From the NCBI RefSeq assembly GCF_014203795.1, contig NZ_JACHJU010000002.1, forward strand, positions 372,001 through 436,000: 64,000 nucleotides of DNA. The letters run 5' to 3'. The translations under genes were made by a program, and so were the position numbers. This stretch comes from Streptosporangium album. Its GTDB lineage: Bacteria; Actinomycetota; Actinomycetes; Streptosporangiales; Streptosporangiaceae. Positions 9,997 through 18,323 of the stretch are shown here, piece after piece (positions within the stretch are counted from its first letter, which is position 1; every line of letters begins with the position of its first letter). The notes beneath the pieces are model-generated. The model made no database searches. It had not been told where the DNA came from and saw only the letters and a list, made by a program, of their open reading frames with translations.

Positions 9997-10734
9997 GTGA
10001 GTCTTTACCGTGACGACGGCATCGTGCTGCGCACCCACAAGCTGGGCGAGGCCGACCGGATCGTCACGGTCCTGACGCGGCGCACCGGCAAGATCAGGGG
10101 GGTCGCCAAGGGGGTCAGGCGGACCATGTCACGGTTCGGCGCCCGCCTGGAACCGTTCACCCATGTGGATCTCCAACTCCACACCGGCCGCACGCTCGAC
10201 GTGATCACCCAGGCCGAGACGGTCCGCCCGTACGGCGAGGCACTCGTGGCAGACTACCCGCGCTACACCGCGGGCAGCGCGATGCTGGAGACCGCAGACC
10301 GGCTGACCCTGGGGGAGAAGGAGCCGGCGCTCCGCCAGTTCCTGCTGCTCGTCGGCGGCCTGCGCACGCTCGGCTCGGGGGAGCACGAGGCCCGGCTGGT
10401 CCTCGACGCCTACTTCCTGCGCTCGCTGGCCGTCGCCGGTTACGCCCCGGCGCTGGAGTCGTGCGCCCGCTGCAGGGCCCCCGCGATCCGGGCGTTCGCC
10501 ATCGTGGCGGGGGGCGTGGTGTGCGGGGGCTGTCGTCCCGCGGGCGCCGCCGTGCCGGCCGGGGAGACTCTCGCCCTGATGGTCGCGCTACTGAAGGGCG
10601 ACTGGCTCACCGCCGACGCCTCCGAGGGCCGGCACCGCGCCGAATGCAGTGGGCTGGTCGCCGCATATCTCCAGTGGCACCTGGAACACGGCATACGCTC
10701 TCTCCGACACGTAGAAAGGGAGCCTGCCTCGTGA
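9997..10734 (+). CDS. recO: DNA repair protein RecO
   Basis: A 245-residue RecO: an N-terminal OB fold ([20 protein letters not shown], then [19 protein letters not shown]) and a C-terminal helical domain with a zinc knuckle CARCRAPAI...CGGCRP. RecO works with RecR and RecF to load RecA on SSB-coated gaps. The start is GTG 9997. Its stop overlaps the GTG of uppS (GTGA); recO-uppS is the standard actinobacterial pair. Confidence 0.95.
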   Translation: MSLYRDDGIVLRTHKLGEADRIVTVLTRRTGKIRGVAKGVRRTMSRFGARLEPFTHVDLQLHTGRTLDVITQAETVRPYGEALVADYPRYTAGSAMLETADRLTLGEKEPALRQFLLLVGGLRTLGSGEHEARLVLDAYFLRSLAVAGYAPALESCARCRAPAIRAFAIVAGGVVCGGCRPAGAAVPAGETLALMVALLKGDWLTADASEGRHRAECSGLVAAYLQWHLEHGIRSLRHVEREPAS

Positions 10735-11504
10735 ACGTCCGTCCCCCGGCCTCTCACCCCTCCGGTGCCGTCCCGCCCCCCATCCCCCGCGACCTCGTGC
10801 CCCAGCACGTGGCGATCGTGATGGACGGCAACGGCCGCTGGGCCAAGCAGCGTGGCCTGCCGCGGACCGAGGGCCACAAGGCGGGCGAGGCGTCGCTCTT
10901 CGACGTGATCGAGGGAGCGATCGAGCTCGGCATCCCCTATCTGTCGGCCTACGCCTTCTCCACCGAGAACTGGAAGCGCTCCCCGGACGAGGTGCGTTTC
11001 CTGATGGGGTTCAACCGCGACGTCATCCGCCGCCGCAGGGACGACCTCCACGCCATGGGCGTGCGGGTCCGCTGGGCCGGTCGCCCCGGACGGCTGTGGA
11101 AGAGCGTCATCTCCGAACTGCAGGACGCCGAGAGGATGACCGAGCGCAACTCCACGCTGACCCTGCAGTTCTGCGTCAACTACGGCGGGCGCGCCGAGAT
11201 CGTGGACGCGGCGCTGCGGCTGGCCGAGGACATCGCCGCCGGCCGGGTGAAGCCGGGCCGGGTGCGGGAGGAGACCTTCGCCCGCTACCTCGACGAGCCC
11301 GAGATCCCCGACGTCGACCTGTTCGTGCGCTCCTCGGGCGAGCAGCGCACCTCCAACTACCTGATCTGGCAGATGGCCTACGCCGAGATGGTCTTCCTCA
11401 ACCGTCTGTGGCCCGACTTCGACCGCAGGGACCTGTGGGAGGCCTGCGAGACCTACGCCAAACGCGACAGACGGTACGGCGGCGCCGTGCCCAACCAGGT
11501 CTGA
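10731..11504 (+). CDS. uppS: Isoprenyl transferase (cis-prenyl diphosphate synthase, UppS family)
   Basis: A 257-residue cis-prenyltransferase. The conserved blocks are [20 protein letters not shown] (catalytic Asp), [32 protein letters not shown] and [19 protein letters not shown] with E/D-rich ends. It makes undecaprenyl- or deca-/heptaprenyl-diphosphate for cell-wall lipid carriers. The start is GTG 10731, overlapping the recO stop, with GAAAGGGAG 8 nt upstream; the much longer ORF reading back into recO is an artefact. In actinomycetes several paralogues exist, so chain length is uncertain. Confidence 0.93.
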   Translation: MNVRPPASHPSGAVPPPIPRDLVPQHVAIVMDGNGRWAKQRGLPRTEGHKAGEASLFDVIEGAIELGIPYLSAYAFSTENWKRSPDEVRFLMGFNRDVIRRRRDDLHAMGVRVRWAGRPGRLWKSVISELQDAERMTERNSTLTLQFCVNYGGRAEIVDAALRLAEDIAAGRVKPGRVREETFARYLDEPEIPDVDLFVRSSGEQRTSNYLIWQMAYAEMVFLNRLWPDFDRRDLWEACETYAKRDRRYGGAVPNQV

Positions 11505-11728
11505 GCCTCCTGCCCGGGCGGGTCGGATTCCGCCCCGGGGCCCTCACCCCCGCCCGGCGGCCGGTGAGACCGCCGGGCACGTTCCGGCTCAGCGGAGGGT
11601 GGAGGAGACCGCTGCCCCCGCCGGGCGTGCCGCCCCGTGCCGGGTTGGCGCCGCGGCCGATCGCTCTGTTGCGGGTCATGACGCTGTTGAGCACCACTCT
11701 TAGAAGCGATCACAAGGAGGTGAGGCCC

Positions 11729-11872
11729 GTGACGACCGCCCCCGTCGTCATGGAGCTGGTCGGCCTCCCGGATCCGCCCCTGCGGCTGATCGTCGGCAGC
11801 CACTCCTGTCGACGCAGGCGCTCGCTGCAGACGTCGTGTAGGGCGACTGCCCGCCGGCGTCGGCATAGATGA
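11729..11872 (+). pseudogene. 47-codon ORF with perfect Shine-Dalgarno; SDR C-terminal tail remnant
   Basis: AAGGAGGTGA (11714-11723) lies 5 nt before GTG 11729. The reading frame starts MTTAPVVMEL and continues VGLPDPPLRLIVGSHS, which looks like the extreme C-terminus of short-chain dehydrogenases (PPLRLxLGSDA). It then runs into an Arg-rich, probably non-coding tail. I read it as a promoter/RBS joined to an SDR 3' end by deletion. It could instead be a real basic peptide. Confidence 0.35.
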
Positions 11873-12151
11873 CGGCGAGGGCGCTTTGGCGGGGAGGGAA
11901 ATGCTCGAACGACGTCCTGGCATGGGCGCAGCCGATGGAAGGCGCACCGCTCCTCACCTATGACCGAGGTCACACTCAGGGGTGGAGTCTCGTATCCTTC
12001 GAGCGCAGCCATAGCGCTCTCCGTCAAACTTCTCAGAGGAGCCTGAACAGGATGAAATTCTGAGTCGAGGACAAGCATGGGAGGTTCCCGCGAGGGGAGA
12101 GCGGTTGGTTCGAGAGTCCCCGATGAGGTCGTCCCCCGAGAGGTGCACCCG
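11873..12151. other. Intergenic stretch without a supported gene
   Basis: A 64-codon ORF (11869-12063) reads across but has no RBS and no recognisable domain. CCTGAACAGGATGAAATTC near 12040 and a GA-rich stretch precede the enoyl-CoA hydratase. It probably holds that gene's promoter plus degraded sequence. Confidence 0.4.
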
Positions 12152-12916
12152 TTGACTGTCAGGATCGAACGCGACGGCCCCGTCGCGACCGTCGTCCTGT
12201 CCCGTCCCGAGGCGCGCAACGCCGTGGACGGACCCACCGCCGCGGCCCTCGCCGACGCCTTCCGTGACTTCGACGCCGATCCGGACGCGGCGGTGGCCGT
12301 GCTGTGGGGTGAGGGCGGCACGTTCTGCGCCGGTGCCGATCTCAAGGCCATCGGCACCGAGCGGGGCAATCGGGTGGCTCCCGGCGGTGACGGGCCGATG
12401 GGCCCCACCCGGATGCGGCTCGGCAAGCCGGTGATCGCGGCGGTCGCGGGGTACGCGGTCGCGGGCGGCCTGGAACTGGCGCTCTGGTGCGATCTCCGGG
12501 TGGCTGAGAGCGACGCGGTGTTCGGCGTCTTCTGCCGCCGCTGGGGCGTTCCGCTGATCGACGGCGGCACCGTCCGGCTGCCGCGGCTGATCGGGACCGG
12601 CCGCGCGATGGACATGATCCTCACCGGGCGTCCGGTGCCCGCCCGGGAGGCCTGCGACATGGGCCTGGTCAACCGGGTGGTCCCGGTCGGCCAGGCGCGT
12701 GAGGCCGCCGAGAGCCTCGCCGCCGGCATCGCGCGCTTCCCACAGGCCTGCATGCGCGGTGACCGCATGTCGGTACTGGAGCAGGAGGGGCTGAGCGAGG
12801 AGGAGGCCATGGCGGGTGAGCTGCACCACGGCATGGAGGTCCTGCCCGGCGCGGTGGCCGGTGCCGCTCGCTTCACCTCGGGAGCCGGACGCCACGGCGA
12901 CTTCGGTGCGATCTGA
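12152..12916 (+). CDS. Enoyl-CoA hydratase/isomerase (crotonase) family protein
   Basis: A 254-residue crotonase-fold protein. It has VVLSRPEARNAVDGPTAAAL, the oxyanion-hole segment GTFCAGADLKAI, and KPVIAAVAGYAVAGGLELAL, followed by FGVFCRRWGVPLIDGGTVRL. In the usual hydratase Glu positions it has D/G-rich residues (PLIDGGT), so true hydratase activity is uncertain. I chose TTG 12152 (MTVRIERDGP) because GAGAGG lies 8 nt upstream and homologues begin there; ATG 12077 would add 25 residues and GTG 12143 adds three. It seems monocistronic, bounded by relic DNA on both sides. Confidence 0.82.
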   Translation: MTVRIERDGPVATVVLSRPEARNAVDGPTAAALADAFRDFDADPDAAVAVLWGEGGTFCAGADLKAIGTERGNRVAPGGDGPMGPTRMRLGKPVIAAVAGYAVAGGLELALWCDLRVAESDAVFGVFCRRWGVPLIDGGTVRLPRLIGTGRAMDMILTGRPVPAREACDMGLVNRVVPVGQAREAAESLAAGIARFPQACMRGDRMSVLEQEGLSEEEAMAGELHHGMEVLPGAVAGAARFTSGAGRHGDFGAI

Positions 12917-12924
12917 GGGGGCGG

Positions 12925-13032
12925 TCAGGCCTTGACCTCGCGCAGGCGGCCGGTTTCGACCTCGTAGACGAAACCGCGTACGGAGTCGGTGTGGGGGATG
13001 AAGGGGTCGTCCTTTGGGGGCGGGCCGCCACA
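12925..13032 (-). pseudogene. 3' remnant of a beta-carbonic anhydrase gene
   Basis: On the minus strand the last ~30 codons read KDDPFIPHTDSVRGFVYEV then ETGRLREVKA and a TGA at 12925. That is the characteristic C-terminus of actinobacterial beta-carbonic anhydrases (FIPHxDxVRGFVYxVxTGRL). Nothing of the zinc-binding body is present upstream; the frame meets a 24-bp palindrome at 13045-13068 instead. It is a deletion relic. Confidence 0.65.
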
Positions 13033-13044
13033 GGACAACCTACC

Positions 13045-13068
13045 CCTATTGCCTACTTAGTCAATAGG
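13045..13068. promoter_or_regulatory. 24-bp near-perfect palindrome with embedded minus-strand -35
   Basis: Starting CCTATTG and ending CAATAGG, 10 of 12 symmetric positions pair. The minus strand contains TTGACT within it. It is AT-rich against its surroundings and has the form of a dimeric-repressor operator, but today it faces only the carbonic anhydrase remnant. Confidence 0.5.
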
Positions 13069-13086
13069 TAATTACGGAGTGTGGCG

Positions 13087-13635
13087 TCAGGCGCGGCGGC
13101 GGGCGCGGTAGGCGGCGACGTGCATGCGGTTTCCGCATGTACGGCTGTCGCAGTAGACCCGTGAGCGGTTGCGCGACTCGTCCACGAAGACGTGATCGCA
13201 GTCGGGGGCCGAGCAGGTGCGCAGGCGCTCCCACTCGCCATCCACGAGCAGATGGGAGAGCGCGACGCCCAGGTCCGCGGAGAGATGCTCGGCGAGCGAG
13301 GCGTCGGGGGCGAAGTAGTGGACGTGCAGGGCGTGGCCGTCGTGCTCGGTCAGGTGTGGGGTGATGCGGCTGCCGCTCAGCAGCGTGTTCAGCCGGATGA
13401 CCGCGGTGGCCTGATCGGGAGCGGTGAAAACCTTGTGAAAGGCCTCGCGCAGGGCGCGCACCTGGCTCAGGTCCGCGGCGCCGAGCTCACCGACGCCGCT
13501 CACCTGCCGGCGTTCCACGAATTCGCAGAGCTGTACCAGGTCGGTCAGCCCGTCCTCACCTCCCGTGGAGGGAGAGGTGTTGACGAGATCGACCACCGTG
13601 GCGAGTGAGTGCACCATGTCATGTCCGAATGGCAT
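13087..13635 (-). CDS. CGNR zinc-finger / ABATE-domain protein (putative transcriptional regulator)
   Basis: A 182-residue protein with an N-terminal ABATE-type domain (VVDLVNTSPS...LREAFHKVF) and a C-terminal CGNR zinc finger: C-SAPDCDHVFVDES then RNRSRVYCDSRTCGNRMH, with cysteines in a C-x4-C/C-x4-C arrangement. Such proteins are presumed stress-related regulators. The ATG at 13635 follows a short AT-rich segment with TTGACT/TTGAAT. No operon partner: zur ends about 200 bp upstream on the same strand, so read-through from the zinc operon is possible. Confidence 0.85.
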   Translation of the reverse strand: MPFGHDMVHSLATVVDLVNTSPSTGGEDGLTDLVQLCEFVERRQVSGVGELGAADLSQVRALREAFHKVFTAPDQATAVIRLNTLLSGSRITPHLTEHDGHALHVHYFAPDASLAEHLSADLGVALSHLLVDGEWERLRTCSAPDCDHVFVDESRNRSRVYCDSRTCGNRMHVAAYRARRRA

Positions 13636-13842
13636 GTTGACTCCCGTTGAATGCGGTTTCAGCGTTAGGGAACCCGTACGGCGGCTCGCCGTCTCGGAAG
13701 AGTATCTCTCCGGCGGGTGTCCGTGGGCCTCTCACGATCGCGCGACGCCACGAGGTACGGCGTGCGCGGCCGGGGCGGGGTCCGCGGCCGTTCCCGGTTC
13801 CGGTATCCCCGCCGGGTGGGGGACTGCCCCGCCCGCCAGCCG

Positions 13843-14250
13843 TCAGATCCGGCTCGGCGCCTTCGCGGGCCTGACGGCCATCGAGCAGGAGCCACAGGTG
13901 CCGAAGACCTCGATCGTATGAGTGATCTCGGTGAAGCCGTGTTCGGAGCCGACCGCCTCGGCCCAGCGCTCCACCGCGGGTCCGGCAACCTCCACGGTGC
14001 GGCCACAGCGGCGGCAGACCAGGTGGTGGTGGTGATCGCTGCTGGTGCACGCGCGGTAGACCGACTCGCCGTCGTCGGTCCTGAGCATGTCGACATGGCC
14101 GCTGTCGGCCAGCGCCTGAAGCGCCCGGTAGACCGTGGTCAGCCCGATCTTCGCCCCTTCGGCGCGCATCTCGGCGTAGACGTCCTGCGCGCTGCGGAAG
14201 CCCTCGCTCTGGCGGAGAATCTCGTGGACGGCATCGCGTCTGTTGCTCAT
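13843..14250 (-). CDS. zur: Fur-family zinc uptake regulator Zur
   Basis: A 135-residue Fur-family protein: winged helix (SAQDVYAEMRAEGAKIGLTT then VYRALQALADSGHVD), the metal-binding HHHHLVCRRCG motif (first CxxC) and a C-terminal CGSC (second CxxC structural zinc). The permease gene's stop overlaps its start (znuB ends 14247), making it the last gene of znuA-znuC-znuB-zur. With the Zur box upstream of znuA this gives negative autoregulation in zinc sufficiency. Confidence 0.93.
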   Translation of the reverse strand: MSNRRDAVHEILRQSEGFRSAQDVYAEMRAEGAKIGLTTVYRALQALADSGHVDMLRTDDGESVYRACTSSDHHHHLVCRRCGRTVEVAGPAVERWAEAVGSEHGFTEITHTIEVFGTCGSCSMAVRPAKAPSRI

Positions 14251-15080
14251 CGGCTGGGCTCCTCTGCTCGGCTCCGGCGTACGAATCTACCGAGCCCGAG
14301 GGCCAGGACGAAGCCCGCAAGAGCCACGATCACGATGATGGCGCCCGGCGGGACCTCGACGTAGAACGAGGAGGTCAGCCCGCCGACCGTGGCGATCATC
14401 CCGAAAACCATGGAAAGTCCCATTGTGCTCATGAAACCCCGGGTGAGTTGCTGGCTGGCGGCCACCGGGACCACCATCAACGCGCTGACCAGTAGCAGTC
14501 CTACCACGCGCATGGCGATGACCACGGTCAGCGCGGCGGTGACGGCGATCAGCAGGCTGAGGAAGCGCACCGGCAGGCCGCTGGCCCTGGCGACCTCCTC
14601 GTCCTGGCAGAGCACGTACAGTTCGCGTCCGAAGAAGGCGACCACACCCAGCACGGCGGCCGCCAGCAGGCCGATCACCCACACGTCCTGGGCGCTGACA
14701 CTGCTGATCGAGCCGAACAGGTAGGACATCAGGGTGGCGTTACTGCCGCCCGGGGCCAGCGAGATGAGCAGCACGCCTCCGGCGATGCCGCCGTAGAAGA
14801 GCAGCGCGAGCGCCACGTCACCGCTGGTCCTGCCGCGTGCCCGGACCAGTTCGATCGCCACGGCGCCGAGCACCGAGACCGCCACGGCGGTCAGCACGGG
14901 TGCGGTGCCGGTCAGGAAGCCGAGCGCCACGCCGGTCAGGGCGACATGCCCGATGCCGTCGCCCAGCAGGGCCAGCCGGCGCTGCACGATGAACGTGCCG
15001 ATGGCCGGAGCGGCCAGGCCGACCAGGAGAGCGGCGATCAGCGCCCGCTGCATGAAGTCGAACCGCAGAAGGTCGATCAC
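14247..15080 (-). CDS. znuB: Zinc ABC transporter permease ZnuB
   Basis: A 277-residue ABC-3 family permease with about eight hydrophobic segments (MQRALIAALLVGLAAPAIGT, LALLGDGIGHVALTGVALGF, VSALMVVPVAASQQLTRGF). It overlaps znuC (stop 15077) and zur by 4 nt each, which indicates tight translational coupling. It forms the membrane channel for Zn2+ delivered by ZnuA. Confidence 0.92.
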   Translation of the reverse strand: MIDLLRFDFMQRALIAALLVGLAAPAIGTFIVQRRLALLGDGIGHVALTGVALGFLTGTAPVLTAVAVSVLGAVAIELVRARGRTSGDVALALLFYGGIAGGVLLISLAPGGSNATLMSYLFGSISSVSAQDVWVIGLLAAAVLGVVAFFGRELYVLCQDEEVARASGLPVRFLSLLIAVTAALTVVIAMRVVGLLLVSALMVVPVAASQQLTRGFMSTMGLSMVFGMIATVGGLTSSFYVEVPPGAIIVIVALAGFVLALGLGRFVRRSRAEEPSR

Positions 15081-15856
15081 GATACCGGTCTCCAGTCGAG
15101 CGGGCTTGAGGACTTCTCCTCGGCGTGCGGGTGCACATGGTCATGGCCGGGCAGCGCATGCGTGCCGACGGCATGGGGTGGCGGGCCGTCGTGGCAGACG
15201 CATCCGTCTCTGATCACCACCGCCCGGGTGATCAGCGGTTCCAGGGGGCCGAGTTCGTGGGCGACCAGCAGGACCGTCTTGCCCTGCCCGACGAGCGCCG
15301 CCAGGGTGTCGGCCAGGAGCTGCTGGCTCTCCGCGTCCACGCCCGCCGTGGGCTCGTCCATCACGAAGGTGTCGGGCTCTCCGGCCAGGGCGCGGGCGAT
15401 CAGCACCCGCTGCTGCTGCCCGCCGGACAGAGCCTGGACGGGATCTCCGGCACGATGGGCCATGCCGACGGCCTCCAGCGCCGCGGCGGTCGCCTCACGG
15501 TCGGCGGAGCCGGTCGGACGGAGCCGCCGCTGCCGGGCGATCCTGCCGGAGGCGACGACCTCGCGGATGGTGGTCGGCACGCCGCCGCCCACCGAGAGCC
15601 GCTGGGGGACGTATCCGATCCGTCGCCACTCGCGGAACCGCGCGGGTGGCGTGCCGTACAGGAGGGTTGAGCCGCGGGTCAGCGGCGTCAGGCCGAGCAG
15701 GGCGCGGATGAGGGTCGACTTGCCCGACCCGTTCGCACCGAGCACGGCTACGACCTCGCCGGGATCGATGGTCAGGTCGACGCCGCGGAGCACCGGACGG
15801 TGGTCCAGGCTGACCTGGCCGCCGCGCATGGTGAAAACTGCCTGATTGGATGTCAC
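15077..15856 (-). CDS. znuC: Zinc ABC transporter ATP-binding protein ZnuC
   Basis: A 259-residue ABC ATPase: Walker A GANGSGKST near 37, Q-loop YVPQRLS, signature LSGGQQQR, Walker B TFVMDEPTAG, switch His in LLVAHELG. The C-terminal HALPGHDHVHPHAEE is His-rich and may bind metal. It lies 9 nt downstream of znuA. Confidence 0.92.
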   Translation of the reverse strand: MTSNQAVFTMRGGQVSLDHRPVLRGVDLTIDPGEVVAVLGANGSGKSTLIRALLGLTPLTRGSTLLYGTPPARFREWRRIGYVPQRLSVGGGVPTTIREVVASGRIARQRRLRPTGSADREATAAALEAVGMAHRAGDPVQALSGGQQQRVLIARALAGEPDTFVMDEPTAGVDAESQQLLADTLAALVGQGKTVLLVAHELGPLEPLITRAVVIRDGCVCHDGPPPHAVGTHALPGHDHVHPHAEEKSSSPLDWRPVS

Positions 15857-15865
15857 GAGTCGCCT

Positions 15866-16822
15866 TTACGAGCAGCTGAGGGCCGCTTGAAGTGCGGTGA
15901 GGTTCTGGCGCATGGCGGACAGGTAGTCACCGGTCGCCGGCTGGCTTTCGACCGGGTCGAGGACCGCGGTCTTGGCACCGACCTCCTGGGCGAGAACCTC
16001 GGCGACCTTGGGGCTGACGAGGGTCTCGGTGAAAATGGTAGTCACCTTCTCCTGCTTGGACACCTTCGCCACCTCGGCGAGGCGGGCGGGGGAGGGCTCG
16101 GCGTCCGGGTCGAGGCCGCTGACCCCGATCTGGCGGAGCTTGTAGCGGTCGGCGAGATAGCCGAACGCGGTGTGGCTGGTGACGATCGCCTTCGAACCAC
16201 AGGAGCTCAGGCCCCGCGCCATCTCGCCGTCCAGGGAGCTGAGAGCGGCCGCGGTCGCGGCGGCACGCTGCCGGTAACCCTGGGCATGCGTGGGGTCGGC
16301 GGTGGCGAGCCTCTCACCGAGCTTGGTCGCGACCGTCGCGAAACGGGAGGGGTCCAGCCAGAGGTGCGGGTCGTAGCCGACGTCGTGGCCGTGCTCCTCG
16401 CCCTCGGCCGGCTCGCCGGCGACCGCGGGGAGAGTCGTGACCGCGGTCGCCGCGTCGAAGCTCCGGTCGGCGGCGTGCTGCTCCACCGCCTCGTCCACGG
16501 CGGGCTGCACGCCCTTGATGTAGGCGATCAGGGTGGTCTCCTCCAGGCCGGCCACCTGGATCGGCGTGAGCTCCAGATCATGCGGCTCGACGCCGGGCTT
16601 GGTCAGGCCCGTGACGGCGACGTCGGGGCCGCCCACCTGTCCGGCCAGCCACTGCAGGGGATACATGGCGGCGGCGACGTCGATCTTCCCCCCGGGCGCG
16701 CCGCCCGGCCGGGCGGAGTCGGCTGAGCCGGAACCGCAGGCGGCGGTGGTGGCGAGAACGGTCGAGAGAGCAAGCGCACCCACAGCACGCATACGCATAC
16801 GTCGGGAGAAGTCGGACATCAT
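15866..16822 (-). CDS. znuA: Zinc ABC transporter substrate-binding lipoprotein ZnuA
   Basis: A 318-residue cluster A-I metal-binding protein. The N-terminal signal ends in a lipobox-like LATTAACGSG. The His/acid-rich loop GEPAEGEEHGHDVGYDPH is near residues 150-170, and VTSHTAFGYLADRY carries a conserved metal-ligand His. It is the first gene of the zinc operon. Two adjacent ATGs (16822 and 16819) are possible starts. Confidence 0.92.
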   Translation of the reverse strand: MMSDFSRRMRMRAVGALALSTVLATTAACGSGSADSARPGGAPGGKIDVAAAMYPLQWLAGQVGGPDVAVTGLTKPGVEPHDLELTPIQVAGLEETTLIAYIKGVQPAVDEAVEQHAADRSFDAATAVTTLPAVAGEPAEGEEHGHDVGYDPHLWLDPSRFATVATKLGERLATADPTHAQGYRQRAAATAAALSSLDGEMARGLSSCGSKAIVTSHTAFGYLADRYKLRQIGVSGLDPDAEPSPARLAEVAKVSKQEKVTTIFTETLVSPKVAEVLAQEVGAKTAVLDPVESQPATGDYLSAMRQNLTALQAALSCS

Positions 16823-16843
16823 GGGGACCAGTATGAACGCAAA

Positions 16844-16858
16844 TGAAAACGATTGTCA
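16844..16858. promoter_or_regulatory. Zur box upstream of znuA
   Basis: TGAAAACGATTGTCA is close to the actinobacterial Zur operator consensus (TGAAAATCATTTTCA type) and lies 22 bp before the znuA start. Confidence 0.8.
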
Positions 16859-16983
16859 AAATCAGTGCGGCGAGGTCGGTCGGCGAAGGGGGCGAGCCGC
16901 CGACCGACCTCTCGTCGTCGCGCCGGTGAGCCGCCGCTCCCCGGCATCGATGTTCACGGGGGTGAGCCGTCCGAGGGGTGGGC

Positions 16984-17312
16984 TCAGTGAGACTTCGGGA
17001 CGATTCTTCCTTCCCCGGCGTAGACGTTCATCGAGTTGCCCCTGACGAACCCGATGAGCGTCGGCCCCGTCTCCGCGGCCAGCTCCACCGCGAGCGAGGA
17101 GGGGGCCGAGACGGCGGCGAGCAGGGGAATCCCGGCGGCGTGAAGCCCCCGGTCCGGTCGAACACCCGTTGCGCCGAGCGGAGCCGGTCGGGCAGCGCGG
17201 CGACCACCTCTGGCGGCACCAGTAGCGGGTCGTGGCGGGGAGCGTTCGTCGGCGGCGAACTGCTGGTGCGGGCCGTCACCCAGGGGACCGGCGCCGAACG
17301 CCTGCCGGGCAA
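16984..17312 (-). pseudogene. Degraded fdhD (formate dehydrogenase accessory sulfurtransferase)
   Basis: Two minus-strand frames carry FdhD pieces. The upstream frame reads [20 protein letters not shown] then [10 protein letters not shown]; the downstream frame reads [20 protein letters not shown] then [20 protein letters not shown] and stops at 16984. They are joined by a frame change near 17140-17160 with the intervening FdhD core missing. The N-terminal third and the catalytic CGVCG region are absent. FdhD transfers sulfur to the molybdenum cofactor of formate dehydrogenase; this copy cannot. At its 5' end it abuts a plus-strand coding-like fragment ending at 17346. Confidence 0.75.
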
Positions 17313-17362
17313 CTTCCCCGGCTACACGCTGCTTCCCACGGCATGACCAGAAGGTCCCGACC

Positions 17363-17755
17363 TTAGAAGGCCCCGAAACGATCGGCGATGAGCAGGATCA
17401 GGAAGGTGAGCAGGACGATGCGCAGGAGGCGGCCCCGGACGCCGAGTGACGGCCACGACATGTAGGCGAGCCAGCCGACGAACCCCAGCACCGGCAGCAC
17501 CGCGAGGCCGCCCCAGAAGGACGGCACCGCGAAGCCGACCAGGAGCAGGATCACGAGCGCGACCGGGGCGATCCACCGGGGGAGCTGGAACAGGAAGACC
17601 AGCGGGGCCGCGCTGCGCTGCTCGACCTTCTGCCGCAGGCCGGTCGCGCCCGGCGTGAGGAACTGCTCACCGGGCGGGAGTGGGCGTTGTCTCCGCTGCT
17701 GAGGCCGGTGCCGAGCCAGAGGATGTGCGGGACGCTCGCTGCGTTTGTCGGCCAC
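17363..17755 (-). CDS. DUF6703-like small membrane protein
   Basis: A 130-residue protein: a basic N-terminus rich in Arg/Gln, then [20 protein letters not shown] and three to four hydrophobic segments ([52 protein letters not shown]). GTG 17755 ([10 protein letters not shown]) was chosen; ORF extension to 17938 overlaps the divergent gene and is compositionally noncoding. Function unknown; a conserved neighbour of glyS in actinomycetes by recollection. Confidence 0.6.
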   Translation of the reverse strand: MADKRSERPAHPLARHRPQQRRQRPLPPGEQFLTPGATGLRQKVEQRSAAPLVFLFQLPRWIAPVALVILLLVGFAVPSFWGGLAVLPVLGFVGWLAYMSWPSLGVRGRLLRIVLLTFLILLIADRFGAF

Positions 17756-17924
17756 AGGCCCGAGCCTAATACCGGGACGTCCGGAGCGACACGCTTCGGC
17801 GCCCGGCGGAGCGAGTGCCCTCTCCGGCTTGCGGTGGTGCGCTCGCGTGTGTTGCGGGTGTGGGCGGCGGGATCTCCCGCTCCGTAGGGGTGAGGGGGCG
17901 GCAGGGCTCTGGCATGCTGGGCGG

Positions 17925-18203
17925 ATGCTTGCTCTCATCCGCTACTCGGTGCCCTCCGGCAGGACCGAGGAGTTCCTGGCCCAGGCCCACGACATCGTCG
18001 ACACCCTCGCCGCGCAGCCCGGTTACGTGCGCGGCCGGGTGGTCCGGTCGGTGGACGAGCCGGCGCTGTGGGCGCTGGTCAGCGAGTGGGAGGGGGCCGG
18101 TTTCTACCGGAGGGCGCTGGGGGCGGCGCGGATGGCGATGTATCCGCTGATGACGCTGATGATCAACGAGCCGAGCGCCTTCGAGGACGTGGACCGGTCC
18201 TGA
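17925..18203 (+). CDS. Antibiotic biosynthesis monooxygenase (ABM) domain protein
   Basis: A 92-residue dimeric alpha+beta barrel protein: MLALIRYSVPSGRTEEFLAQ, GYVRGRVVRSVDEPALWALV, SEWEGAGFYRRALGA. ABM proteins act as cofactorless monooxygenases or heme/quinone-binding proteins; no substrate is apparent. The start is ATG 17925 at the N-terminus of the domain; upstream in-frame extension is not needed. It lies upstream of glyS on the same strand. Confidence 0.75.
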   Translation: MLALIRYSVPSGRTEEFLAQAHDIVDTLAAQPGYVRGRVVRSVDEPALWALVSEWEGAGFYRRALGAARMAMYPLMTLMINEPSAFEDVDRS

Positions 18204-18323
18204 CGGCTTTTCGGGACAAGGGGGGCGTGATGCTCCATGCGCGCCTGTGCTCCCTTCCGACTCCCCTAAGCTGGGAACTCCACTATTCCTCGCCGACCTC
18301 CAGCCGGATGGAGATTTTCCCTT

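Noticed and set aside
18204-18323. Possible T-box or glycine riboswitch before glyS
   Set aside because: No T-box sequence or glycine-aptamer core could be found in the 120-bp leader.
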